Below, one piece after another: positions 43,029-51,152 of a stretch of 64,000 nucleotides of DNA; position 1 is the first letter of the stretch; each line of letters begins with the position of its first letter. Made by a program: the position numbers and the translations under genes. Under the pieces are notes generated by a model, which saw only the letters and a list, made by a program, of their open reading frames with translations, had not been told where the DNA came from and did not search any database. Origin of the DNA: Corynebacterium mycetoides. Lineage in GTDB: Bacteria > Actinomycetota > Actinomycetes > Mycobacteriales > Mycobacteriaceae. The DNA is taken from positions 186,001 through 250,000 of the forward strand of contig NZ_LT629700.1 in assembly GCF_900103625.1 (NCBI RefSeq), written 5' to 3'.

Positions 43029-44612
43029 ATGTCCACAAAGATCGCCGTCGCCACCGCCGTGGCACTCAGCCTGGCTGTATCTCCCGTAGTAGCCCCCGTT
43101 GCTCACGCCCAATCCAGCGCCCCGGCCCAGGGTTCGTCCTCGCCCGGATCCCCGTTTGCCGGCGCGCAGTCCGGGCCGATTTTCCGCGCTGTCACCGGCG
43201 TGGGCGCGGACGCGCAGAGCGTCAACTTCTCCTGGCGCTCCACCTACAACGGCGCCGAGGTCGTTCGCCTGCACCCGGCGAATGACCCCGCTGCGGTTTC
43301 CGAGGTCGCCTCCCGCGAGGCGGACTACGGCGCGGTGGCCTACGTCTCCCGCTTCGCCGAGGTCACCGACCTGACCCCGGGCGTGACCTACACCTACCAG
43401 ATCGGTTCCGAGGCAGGCGGGTGGAGCAAGCCGCACAGCTTCACTATCGACGACGGCGACGACACCTGGAAGTTCGTCGCCGTGACCGACGCCCAGATCG
43501 GCATTGACCTCAAGGTGGCCGAGCAAGCGAACGTCTGGCGCACCACCGCCGCCAACGCCGCGGCCGCCAACCCGGACGCCTCCATGTTCGTCAGCCTGGG
43601 CGACCAGGTCGAGGGCTGGGGCGACCTGATCACCCCGCTCGGCCAGTACAACGCGTTCTTTTCCGCCCCGCAGCTGCGCGACTTCCGCTTCGCGGCCATC
43701 CAGGGCAACCACGAGACCTACCCCACCGACGTGTCCAGCCGCCACTTCCAGGAGCACTGGAACCTGCCCAACGAGCTCGCCGGTACGTCGAACTACTTCT
43801 TCGAGCAGAACAACGCCCTGTTCATCGCCCTGAATTCCAACCTGAAGGACGACGCGGGCCTGGAGCAGCAGGCCCGGTTCGTGCGCGACACGGTCGCGGC
43901 CCACGGCGGCGACAAGGACTGGATCATCGTGCTCAACCACTTCGCGTTCCACTCTCACGGCGGCCGCTACACCGACAGCGACATCGTGCGCATGCGCAAC
44001 AAACTCAGCCCCGTGTTCTCGGAGGTGGGCGTCGACCTGGTCCTCAACGGCCACGACCACATGTACAACCGCTCGCACCTGATGAACGGCCCGACACCGC
44101 AGGTGCCGGACGCCTACGCGGCACCCGGCGACGTGCTGTCCAAGGACGACGGCGAGGTGCTCTACCTGACCCTCAACACCGCCGGCGGCGGCAAGTACTA
44201 CGAGTACGAGGGCAAGGACGGCAAAGAGTACCCGGGCATGACGCTGGAGGAGTCGCGCGAGAAAGGACTGAACCAGCCGACCATCGCGTTCTGGAACCAG
44301 GACTACACACCCGACTACTCCGTGGTGGACGTCAGCGGCGACGCGCTGCGCGTCCGCAGCGTCAACGCCGCGGACGGCTCGCTGGTAGACGACGTCACCC
44401 TCGTCCACTCCGGCGAGGCGGCGGCCCCGACCGCCCCGACCACCCCCGCGCCGGAAGCGCCCGTGGCCGCCGGCTCCTCCCCGCTGCTCGCGGGAACCGG
44501 GATCGCCGTGGCCATCCTCGGCGCGTTGACCGCGTTGGTTGCCAACCTCCCGCAGGCCCGTGCCCTCATTGACCAGGCGATTGCCCAGATTTCCGCACAG
44601 TTCGGGCTTTAG
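43029..44612 (+). CDS. Secreted purple-acid-phosphatase-like metallophosphoesterase
   Basis: This 527-residue protein has a signal peptide (about residues 1-29, ending VAHAQ), a fibronectin-like N-terminal domain (QSVNFSWRSTYNGAEVV, then TDLTPGVTYTYQIGS), and a metallophosphoesterase domain. Metal ligands are seen in AVTDAQIG, VSLGDQVEGWG, IQGNHETY, VLNHFAFHS and VLNGHDHMYNR. A C-terminal hydrophobic helix (LAGTGIAVAILGALTALVA) can anchor it, with no sorting LPxTG. It probably releases phosphate from organic esters outside the cell. Confidence 0.85.
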   Translation: MSTKIAVATAVALSLAVSPVVAPVAHAQSSAPAQGSSSPGSPFAGAQSGPIFRAVTGVGADAQSVNFSWRSTYNGAEVVRLHPANDPAAVSEVASREADYGAVAYVSRFAEVTDLTPGVTYTYQIGSEAGGWSKPHSFTIDDGDDTWKFVAVTDAQIGIDLKVAEQANVWRTTAANAAAANPDASMFVSLGDQVEGWGDLITPLGQYNAFFSAPQLRDFRFAAIQGNHETYPTDVSSRHFQEHWNLPNELAGTSNYFFEQNNALFIALNSNLKDDAGLEQQARFVRDTVAAHGGDKDWIIVLNHFAFHSHGGRYTDSDIVRMRNKLSPVFSEVGVDLVLNGHDHMYNRSHLMNGPTPQVPDAYAAPGDVLSKDDGEVLYLTLNTAGGGKYYEYEGKDGKEYPGMTLEESREKGLNQPTIAFWNQDYTPDYSVVDVSGDALRVRSVNAADGSLVDDVTLVHSGEAAAPTAPTTPAPEAPVAAGSSPLLAGTGIAVAILGALTALVANLPQARALIDQAIAQISAQFGL

Positions 44613-44628
44613 GGACTAACCCCCTAAA
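44608..44628. terminator. Short hairpin between convergent genes
   Basis: TTTAGGG - 7 bases - CCCTAAA forms a 7-bp stem spanning the two facing stop codons at 44610-44618. It may act as a weak bidirectional terminator; no long T-run follows either side. Confidence 0.3.
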
Positions 44629-45335
44629 TCGCCGCGGAACTCTCCGGGCCCGCGGTGGGTGAGGGGGACATCCGCTCCTGCCACGACGACGTTGCCGTAG
44701 GCGCGGCCGTCGAGCATCTCGCGCGTAGCGACGGCCGCGACATGCCCGAACACCTCACGCATCCCCACGAGCTCGGCGCGGGTGGCGGGCAGGCCGTGGC
44801 CGTCGCCGATGTTGGCCACGTAGACGCCCCCGGGCGCGAGCGCGCGGTGGGCGGCGCGGTAGAACTCCACCGTGGTCAGCGGGCGCGGGGTGTCGGGTCC
44901 GGCGAAGACGTCGCGCACGATCATGTCCTGCGACCCCGGTTCCAGCGCGTGGGTGAACGCCTGCGCCTCCGCCACCCGGATGGGAACCTCCGGTTCGAAC
45001 GCCCAGCGCACGAGCCGGGCCAGCGCGCCGTCGATTTCCACCGCCGTGTGGGCGCCGCCCCACCGCTGCGAGAAGTACGACGGTAGCGCGCATCCCGCGC
45101 CGCCGAGGTGCACGCTGGTGAAGGGGCCCGTGGCCGTGACGAACCCCGCGATCCACTCCATGTAGTCGAATCCCAGCACCTCGGGCGCGCCCAGGACGAC
45201 GTACGAGGAGGGAACGTTGTTGACCTCCAGGGTGTAGCCGCCGTCGCGGTCGGGATCGGCCACGATGCGGGCGCTGTCGGAATCGATGGGGTAGGTGCCC
45301 TCAATGCGCTTTTTCGGCGTGCGGGGTTTGCGCAT
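44616..45335 (-). CDS. Spermidine-synthase-like SAM-dependent protein
   Basis: This 239-residue protein has the spermidine synthase-type Rossmann pattern: FTSVHLGGAGCALPSYFSQR, an acidic TAVEIDGALARLVRWAF for the SAM/dcSAM ribose, and DMIVRDVFAGPDTPRPL. It lacks the full N-terminal beta domain, as in the many actinobacterial proteins annotated only as fused MFS/spermidine synthase. Polyamine synthesis is not assured. It lies 16 bases downstream of the ABC transporter genes on the same strand. Confidence 0.7.
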   Translation of the reverse strand: MRKPRTPKKRIEGTYPIDSDSARIVADPDRDGGYTLEVNNVPSSYVVLGAPEVLGFDYMEWIAGFVTATGPFTSVHLGGAGCALPSYFSQRWGGAHTAVEIDGALARLVRWAFEPEVPIRVAEAQAFTHALEPGSQDMIVRDVFAGPDTPRPLTTVEFYRAAHRALAPGGVYVANIGDGHGLPATRAELVGMREVFGHVAAVATREMLDGRAYGNVVVAGADVPLTHRGPGEFRGDLGG

Positions 45336-45351
45336 CGTCTGCTGGACCGGC

Positions 45352-46143
45352 CTAGCCCAGGAACGCCTTGTCCGACAGGGTGGCTCCCTTGATCGCGGCG
45401 AACTGGGCGATGAGATCGCGCACCGTGAGCTTGCGCTTGTCCTCTCCTGCCGCCTCCCACACGATCTGGCCGTCGTGCATCATGATCAGGCGGTTTCCCA
45501 CGCGGATCGCCTGCTCCATGTTGTGGGTAACCATGAGCGTGGTCATCCCGCCGTCCTCCACGATCGTGTGGGTAAGGGTGGTCACCAGATCGCTGCGCTC
45601 AGGGTCCAACGCGGCCGTGTGCTCGTCGAGAAGCATGACCTTGGGGTTGGTGAAGCCGGCCATGAGCAGCGACAGCGCCTGGCGCTGGCCGCCGGACAGG
45701 AGCCCGACCTTGTGGCCGAGGCGGTCTTCCAGGCCGAGCTCGAGGGTGGCCAGCCGCTCCCGGAACAGCTCGCGCCGCGCCTTGGTCAGGGAACGGCCGA
45801 GGCCGCGGGACGCGCCGCGCAGGTAGGCCAGCGACAGGTTCTCCTCGATGGTGAGGTTCGGGGCGGTGCCGGCGAGGGGGTCCTGGAAGACACGCCCGAT
45901 TAGCTTCGCGCGGGTGTGCTCTTTGAGCCCGGTGACGTCGCGCGCGTCGATAAGCACGCTGCCCGCGTCGGGCTTCAGGCGGCCCGCGATGGTGTTGAGC
46001 AGCGTCGACTTGCCCGCGCCGTTGGAGCCGATGACGGTGACGAAGTCCCCCTCGTCAAGCGTGAGGCTGACACCCTTTAACGCGGCGCGCTCGTTGGCGG
46101 TGCCGGGGAAGAAGGTCTTTTTGACATCACGGATTTCAAGCAT
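45352..46143 (-). CDS. ABC transporter ATP-binding protein (TrpXYZ-type)
   Basis: This 263-residue ATPase has Walker A VIGSNGAGKSTLLN near residue 40, the signature LLSGGQRQALSLL, and Walker B VMLLDEHTAALDP. It powers the permease encoded just upstream, which it overlaps by 8 bases. ABC systems with this permease/binding-protein combination include tryptophan or tyrosine importers in firmicutes; the substrate here is unconfirmed. Confidence 0.87.
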   Translation of the reverse strand: MLEIRDVKKTFFPGTANERAALKGVSLTLDEGDFVTVIGSNGAGKSTLLNTIAGRLKPDAGSVLIDARDVTGLKEHTRAKLIGRVFQDPLAGTAPNLTIEENLSLAYLRGASRGLGRSLTKARRELFRERLATLELGLEDRLGHKVGLLSGGQRQALSLLMAGFTNPKVMLLDEHTAALDPERSDLVTTLTHTIVEDGGMTTLMVTHNMEQAIRVGNRLIMMHDGQIVWEAAGEDKRKLTVRDLIAQFAAIKGATLSDKAFLG

Positions 46144-47002
46144 GGGCCTTCCCCTTAGCTCGGGAGGTCAGTTTCGGCAGAAGAAGCGCCGCGACCACCA
46201 GCACCGCGGACACGAGCTTCATGTCGTTCGGGTCGAGGCCGACCTGGAGGGCGAAGAAGATGATGAGGCGGTACGCGACCGCGCCGACGACCACGGCGAT
46301 GATGCCCTGCAGCAGGTGGCGCTGGCCGACGATCGCCTGGCCGACGATGACGGAGGCGAGGCCGACGACGATGAGCCCGATGCCCATCGAAATGTCCGCG
46401 AAGCCCTGGTACTGGGCAACCAGCGCGCCGGTCAGGCCGACCAGCCCGTTGGACAGCGCCAGGGTGAGTATCTTCGTGTTGTCGGTGGCCACGCCGAAGG
46501 AGGTAATCATCGGGCCGTTGTCGCCGGTGGCGCGGATGGCCAGGCCGAGGTCGGTGGTGAGGAACCAGTAGACCAGCAGGCTGAGCAGCACGATCGCGAC
46601 GGCGAGCAGGGCCACGCTGGCCCAGGTGCCGAGCAGCCCCGCCTGGCGGAGTGGGGTGAATAGGGTGGTCTCGCGCAGCATGGACAGGTTCGCGCCGCCC
46701 ATGATGCGCAAGTTGATCGACCACAGCCCGATCTGGGTGAGGATGCCGGCGAGCAGGCCGTCAATCCCTCCCTTGGTGTGGAGCAGGCCGGTGACTACCC
46801 CGGCGAGGAAGCCGGCGACGAAGCCGGCGGCCGTCGCGGCGAGCGGGTTGACGCCGCTGGTGATCAACACCGCTGCGGTGCCCGCGCCGGTGGTGAAGCT
46901 GCCGTCCACCGTGAGGTCCGCGAAGTTGAGGACGCGGAACGTGAGGTAGACCCCGAGGGCCATCACCCCGTAGATGAGGCCTAGTTCAAGTGCGCCGATC
47001 AT
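46136..47002 (-). CDS. ABC transporter permease (TrpXYZ-type)
   Basis: This 288-residue protein has about eight membrane segments, beginning LELGLIYGVMALGVYLTFRVL followed by NFADLTVDGSFTTGAG, the hallmark of the BPD_transp_2 (branched-chain-like) permeases of this transporter type. It lies 5 bases downstream of the binding-protein gene and overlaps the ATPase gene. Confidence 0.87.
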   Translation of the reverse strand: MIGALELGLIYGVMALGVYLTFRVLNFADLTVDGSFTTGAGTAAVLITSGVNPLAATAAGFVAGFLAGVVTGLLHTKGGIDGLLAGILTQIGLWSINLRIMGGANLSMLRETTLFTPLRQAGLLGTWASVALLAVAIVLLSLLVYWFLTTDLGLAIRATGDNGPMITSFGVATDNTKILTLALSNGLVGLTGALVAQYQGFADISMGIGLIVVGLASVIVGQAIVGQRHLLQGIIAVVVGAVAYRLIIFFALQVGLDPNDMKLVSAVLVVAALLLPKLTSRAKGKAHA

Positions 47003-47007
47003 TGCTG

Positions 47008-47997
47008 TTAGACGCGCTCGGCCTGGTCGAGGATGTGCTGGGGAATGGTGACACCCTGCACCGTGGCGGCGTCCTCGTTGACGTAGTAGGAGAACTGGTT
47101 GGCGGTCTCCACCGGCATGGTGGCGGGGTCAGCGCCGTCGCGCAGGATGCGGATGGCCATCTCGCCGGTCTGGCGGCCCAGCTCGAAGTAATCGATGCCG
47201 ATGGTGGCCACCGCGCCACCCTCGACGGTTCCCGCCTCGGCGCCGATCACCGGGGTGTTCTTCTCCTCCGCGGCCTGGACCAGGGAGGAGATGCCCGAGA
47301 CAACCATGTTGTCGGTGGGGACGTAGAAGGCGTCAACGTCGCCGAGGGCGGCCACGGCCTGCGGGATCTCGTTGACGCTGGTGATCGTCTGCGTTGCGAC
47401 GGAGATGCCGCGGCCCTCGGCCTCCTTTGTCGCCTCGTCGACCTGGATCTGGGAGTTGACCTCGCCCGAGGAGTAGATGATGCCGATGGTGGACACGTCC
47501 GGCACGAGCTCCGTCATGAGGTCGAACTGATCGGCCAGCGGGGTCTTGTCGGAGGTGCCGGTGACGTTGCCGCCCGGCTCCTCCAGCGAGGCGACGAGCT
47601 GCGCCTCGACGGGGTCGGTCACCGAGGTGAACAGCACCGGAATGTCCGCGACGTTTTGCGCCATGGCCTGCGCCGCGGGGGTCGCGTTGGCCAGGACGAG
47701 GTCGAGGTCCTGGTTGGCGAACTGCTGGGCGATGGTCAGCGCCGTCGCCTGTTCGCCGTTGGCGTTCTGCTCTTCCCACTCCACGTCGATGCCCGCGTCA
47801 TCGAAGGCCTGCTTGAAGCCCGCAGTGGCGGAATCGAGGGCCGGGTGCTGAACCAGCTGGGAAATGCCGATGGAGTACGACTCCGCGGAGCCGGACCCTG
47901 CCTGCGATGACCCCGACTCGGATGAGCAACCGGCCAGCGCGAGGGTGGCGGTGGCCAACGCGGCTGCTGCAATGCGGGTGCGGTGTGTGAACGTCAC
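47008..47997 (-). CDS. ABC transporter substrate-binding lipoprotein (TrpX-type)
   Basis: This 329-residue protein has a lipobox LALAGC with Cys24, a Ser/Gly linker and a type I periplasmic-binding fold of the ABC_sub_bind family: IGISQLVQHPALDSATAGFK, VPDVSTIGIIYSSGEVNSQI, DAFYVPTDNMVVSGISSL. I chose GTG 47997 because AAGGGAAC lies seven bases ahead; the open frame extends 13 codons further. It delivers the solute, probably an aromatic amino acid or related compound, to the permease. Confidence 0.85.
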   Translation of the reverse strand: MTFTHRTRIAAAALATATLALAGCSSESGSSQAGSGSAESYSIGISQLVQHPALDSATAGFKQAFDDAGIDVEWEEQNANGEQATALTIAQQFANQDLDLVLANATPAAQAMAQNVADIPVLFTSVTDPVEAQLVASLEEPGGNVTGTSDKTPLADQFDLMTELVPDVSTIGIIYSSGEVNSQIQVDEATKEAEGRGISVATQTITSVNEIPQAVAALGDVDAFYVPTDNMVVSGISSLVQAAEEKNTPVIGAEAGTVEGGAVATIGIDYFELGRQTGEMAIRILRDGADPATMPVETANQFSYYVNEDAATVQGVTIPQHILDQAERV

Positions 47998-48010
47998 GGG
48001 TTCGTTCCCT

Positions 48011-48032
48011 TCGGTGAAGTGTCGGTGAAGTG
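48011..48032. repeat. Tandem 11-bp repeat ahead of the binding-protein gene
   Basis: TCGGTGAAGTG occurs twice back to back at 48011-48021 and 48022-48032, immediately upstream of the ABC operon start. It could be a regulator site in the leader or promoter; nothing further supports this. Confidence 0.5.
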
Positions 48033-48169
48033 TCAATGATTGACGTAGAGCCTAAACGAGAAGCGTCCACTATATGGAATTTTCGTCCCAAGTCGGTTAC
48101 CGGGTGCCCCCGCGCCCTGTGGCGTAATCTCATCTGTGGTCCCAGCCCAACACCTGTCGAGGAGCCCCG

Positions 48170-48586
48170 ATGGCTATTCGCACTTTCCCGTACATCTCCT
48201 TCCACGGCAACGCCGCAGAAATGCTGCGCTACTACCAGTCCATTTTCGGCGGCGAGCTGGAACTCATGACCTACGGTGACCAGATGGTCAACGGTGCCGA
48301 GTTCCCGTTTGAGGCGCCGCGCGAGGCCGTCGCCCACGGCAAGCTCACCGGCGTCTTCAACCTCACCGGGGGCGACGACATTCAGGACCCCTCTGGGGTT
48401 CTGGACTGCGGCGCCTTCTCCTTCGTCGTTGAGGTCGACTCCGTGGAGGAGGGCACCCGGATCGTGGGTGAGTTGACCGCAGACGGCGGCGCGGTGACCA
48501 TGCCGTTCCAGCAGGCTCCGTGGGGCGACTACTACGGCCAGTGCGAGGACAAGTACGGCATGGCCTGGCACATCTCCACTGTTTAA
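48170..48586 (+). CDS. VOC-family (PhnB/glyoxalase-like) protein
   Basis: This 138-residue protein has the PhnB-like 3-demethylubiquinone-methyltransferase-type VOC pattern: TFPYISFHGNAAEMLRYYQS, FGGELELMTYGDQM, and the closing WGDYYGQCEDKYGMAWHIS. Such single-domain vicinal oxygen chelate proteins are common and mostly uncharacterised. It is divergent from the ABC operon. Confidence 0.85.
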   Translation: MAIRTFPYISFHGNAAEMLRYYQSIFGGELELMTYGDQMVNGAEFPFEAPREAVAHGKLTGVFNLTGGDDIQDPSGVLDCGAFSFVVEVDSVEEGTRIVGELTADGGAVTMPFQQAPWGDYYGQCEDKYGMAWHISTV

Positions 48587-48598
48587 GCTGTTTACGCT

Positions 48599-50017
48599 TT
48601 ACGACGCCTCATCGGCGTCGCCCCACGACTTCGTCCGCGCGAACCCCGTGGCCACCGCCGCGCCGACAAGGACGCCGATGGCGGGCAGCCACAGCGAGTT
48701 GCTCATCGCCTGGGCCACACCGGCGGGGTCGGGGGCGCCGACCGGCGCGGCGTAGCGGTTCAGCTGCGCCGTCATCAGCGCGGCAATGGCGGCGGAGCCT
48801 ATCACCGCGCCGACCTGGCGCACGGTGTTGTAGACCGACGAGCCGGCGCCCGCCAGACGCGGGTCGAGGTTGCGGGTGGCGATCATGGACAACGGTCCCC
48901 ACATCATCGAGTTGCCCAGGCCGTTGACGACGGAGATGGCGAGCAGCCAGTGCGGGTTGATCGTCGGGTCGGCGATCAGGGCCATGAGTGAGACGGACAA
49001 CCCGGTGAGCGCGAGGCCCGCGATCGCGAACGGCTTCGGCGACCGCGTGTTCGTCAGCTTGCCGATGTACGGGGCCAGAACCGCGGACACAACGCCTGCC
49101 GGCAGGATGAGCAACGCGGCGTGCGTGGGGGAGAAGCCCTGGACTTGCTGGATGTAGATCATCCACGGGATGGCGAAGGTGGACACCGTGAACCCGACGG
49201 TGGCGATGGCGAGCGCGGCGAGGGTGTAGTTGCGGTCGCCGAACAGCTGCGGCGGGACGAGAGGCTCCCCTCTCATGCGCCGCTGCCAGGACACGAAGCC
49301 CGCGAGCAATACGACGCCGGAACCAATGAGCAGCCAGGCCGGCCAGGACCATTCCAGCCGCTCGGCTTCTTGGATGCCGAAGATGAGGCAGAACATGCCG
49401 ACGGCGCTGATGGCCACGCCGAGCCAGTCGAGGGAGCGGGCTGTGTTCTCAAGCACGGGGACGAAGCGGATCGCAAGGATGAGCCCGACAACGCCGATGG
49501 GGACGTTGACGAAGAAGATCCACGCCCAGCCGGCGGCGTCGACAAGCAGTCCGCCGAGCAGCGGGCCCGTGATCGTGGCCACGCCCGCCGTCGCGCCCCA
49601 CACACCCATCGCCCCACCGCGTTCGCGCGGAGAGAAGGTGCGGATCATCATGCTCATCGTCTGCGGGGTGACCATCGCTCCGCCGAGCCCCTGGACGGCG
49701 CGCGCGGCGATGAGGGCCCCGATGCCGCCCGCGAGGCCGCAGGCGAGCGACGATACGGTGAACAGGGTGAGGCCGATGAGGTAGAGGGTGCGCGGACCGA
49801 ACCGGTCGCCGAGCCTGCCGGTGATGAGCAGCGGCACCGCGTAGGCGAGCAGGTAAGCGCTGTTGACCCAGATGACTTCGTTGTAGGTGGCCTGGAAAGC
49901 GTCCGTAATGGCCGGAATGGCGACGGCCACAATGGTGGAGTCGACGAGGATCATGAAGAAGCCGACCATCATCGTCCACAGGGCGGGCCACGGTGAGGTG
50001 CGGGGTGCGGAATTCAC
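48599..50017 (-). CDS. MFS efflux transporter, DHA2 family
   Basis: This 472-residue protein has 14 predicted membrane segments. LITGRLGDRFGPRTLYLIGL is the loop 2-3 motif and ITGPLLGGLLVDAAGWAWIF with FVNVPIGVVGL is antiporter motif C plus the DHA2 region. It is a second, separate efflux pump from the one at 1763, without an adjacent regulator. Substrates unknown. Confidence 0.87.
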   Translation of the reverse strand: MNSAPRTSPWPALWTMMVGFFMILVDSTIVAVAIPAITDAFQATYNEVIWVNSAYLLAYAVPLLITGRLGDRFGPRTLYLIGLTLFTVSSLACGLAGGIGALIAARAVQGLGGAMVTPQTMSMMIRTFSPRERGGAMGVWGATAGVATITGPLLGGLLVDAAGWAWIFFVNVPIGVVGLILAIRFVPVLENTARSLDWLGVAISAVGMFCLIFGIQEAERLEWSWPAWLLIGSGVVLLAGFVSWQRRMRGEPLVPPQLFGDRNYTLAALAIATVGFTVSTFAIPWMIYIQQVQGFSPTHAALLILPAGVVSAVLAPYIGKLTNTRSPKPFAIAGLALTGLSVSLMALIADPTINPHWLLAISVVNGLGNSMMWGPLSMIATRNLDPRLAGAGSSVYNTVRQVGAVIGSAAIAALMTAQLNRYAAPVGAPDPAGVAQAMSNSLWLPAIGVLVGAAVATGFARTKSWGDADEAS

Positions 50018-50041
50018 CGGCGCAACTCTACTCCCCGCCGG

Positions 50042-51037
50042 TTACTTGCGTAATTTGGCGCGTTTGCTTAAGTGGAACAGTGCGGGATCCTCATCGAGCG
50101 TGTCGTAGATCTTGCTCGGCTGCCAGGTGCGCAGGGCGGAGTCGAGGTCGCGCGTGGCCGCGGCGAGGAAGTCGGCGGCCTGCTCAATCACCGGTGGTTC
50201 TATGGTGGGGCAGGAGTTAACCTCGTAGACAACGAGACCACCGGTCCGGGTGTTTTCCCCGATGTCGATGCCGCCGATGAGCGTGCCCAGCGCGCGGGAC
50301 GCCTGCTCCGCTAGCGCGGCAATGTCGGGCGTCAGCGGGCACATCGCGATGCCGCCGCCGGCGCGGACGTTGGTGATCCACCCGCCCTCCGGCGCGTAGC
50401 GGTACATGGCGAAGATCGCGCGGTGGTTGATGGTGTTGACCCTGATGTCGCGGCCGGGGTTGTCGATGTAGGGCACGGCGTAGAAGCTGGCGGGGGCGTG
50501 AGCATGCTTATCGACGACCTCCCGGGCGTCCGCCGGAGAACTGATAAGCGTCAGCCCCTCGCCGCCGAAGCCGGAGAGGGGTTTCATCACCGCCGCCGCG
50601 TCGAGTTCTCTCAACCACGTTTCGAGGATGTCGGCCTCGCGGCCGGTGATAGCCGGGTACCCCGCGATGCCGCGGGCCGCGAGGTGCGCACTGCAGACGT
50701 ACTTGCTCTGGGCGCGAAACAGGGTCAGTGCATCGTTGATGACGGGGATGCCGGCCGCGGCGAAGGCGTCGAGGTGCGACATGCCGATGGGGAGGAGGTC
50801 GTCGAGAACCCAGCCGAGGACCAGGGCGGGGTTGAGCTCGAGTCCCGCGGCGGAGAAGCGGATGGCCGTATCGTCCATCTCAACCGTGAGTTCGTGCGGG
50901 TGGATGCGGACAACGGAGATGCCGCGGGCGCGTAGGGCGGGGAAGAGGAGGTCGTGGTCCTCATCGTCGATGTTGTCACCCAGCACCACGATGAGGGGGT
51001 GGTGGGGGTTGGGCTGTTCGTCGATCCGGCTCAACAT
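50042..51037 (-). CDS. RimK-like ATP-grasp ligase
   Basis: This 331-residue enzyme has the ATP-grasp pattern: LTLFRAQSKYVCSAHLAARG, VMKPLSGFGGEGLTLIS (the nucleotide-binding Lys and glycine loop), GRDIRVNTINHRAIFAMYRY and GGIDIGENTRTGGLVVYEVN with SCPTIEPP (metal-binding Glu/Asn). RimK-like enzymes add amino acids or glutamate to proteins or small molecules; the acceptor here is unknown. It lies 24 bases from the MFS gene on the same strand. Confidence 0.82.
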   Translation of the reverse strand: MLSRIDEQPNPHHPLIVVLGDNIDDEDHDLLFPALRARGISVVRIHPHELTVEMDDTAIRFSAAGLELNPALVLGWVLDDLLPIGMSHLDAFAAAGIPVINDALTLFRAQSKYVCSAHLAARGIAGYPAITGREADILETWLRELDAAAVMKPLSGFGGEGLTLISSPADAREVVDKHAHAPASFYAVPYIDNPGRDIRVNTINHRAIFAMYRYAPEGGWITNVRAGGGIAMCPLTPDIAALAEQASRALGTLIGGIDIGENTRTGGLVVYEVNSCPTIEPPVIEQAADFLAAATRDLDSALRTWQPSKIYDTLDEDPALFHLSKRAKLRK

Positions 51038-51080
51038 ATAAGGAGTCTATAATATATTGACCTCTTTTGTGAGCCCTTAA

Positions 51081-51128
51081 AAAGCACCAGGGCCGGCGAC
51101 CCGTGATGGGCGCCGGCCCTGGTGCTTT
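51081..51128 (-). terminator. Strong intrinsic terminator of the 5'-nucleotidase gene
   Basis: An 18-bp perfect stem (51081-51098 pairs with 51111-51128; arms begin AAAGCACCAGGG) closes a 12-base loop. On the minus strand it is followed by a run of T. It lies 25 bases after the stop of the nucleotidase gene. Confidence 0.9.
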
Positions 51129-51152
51129 ACGCGGTCTAGGTGCGCGTGAGGT

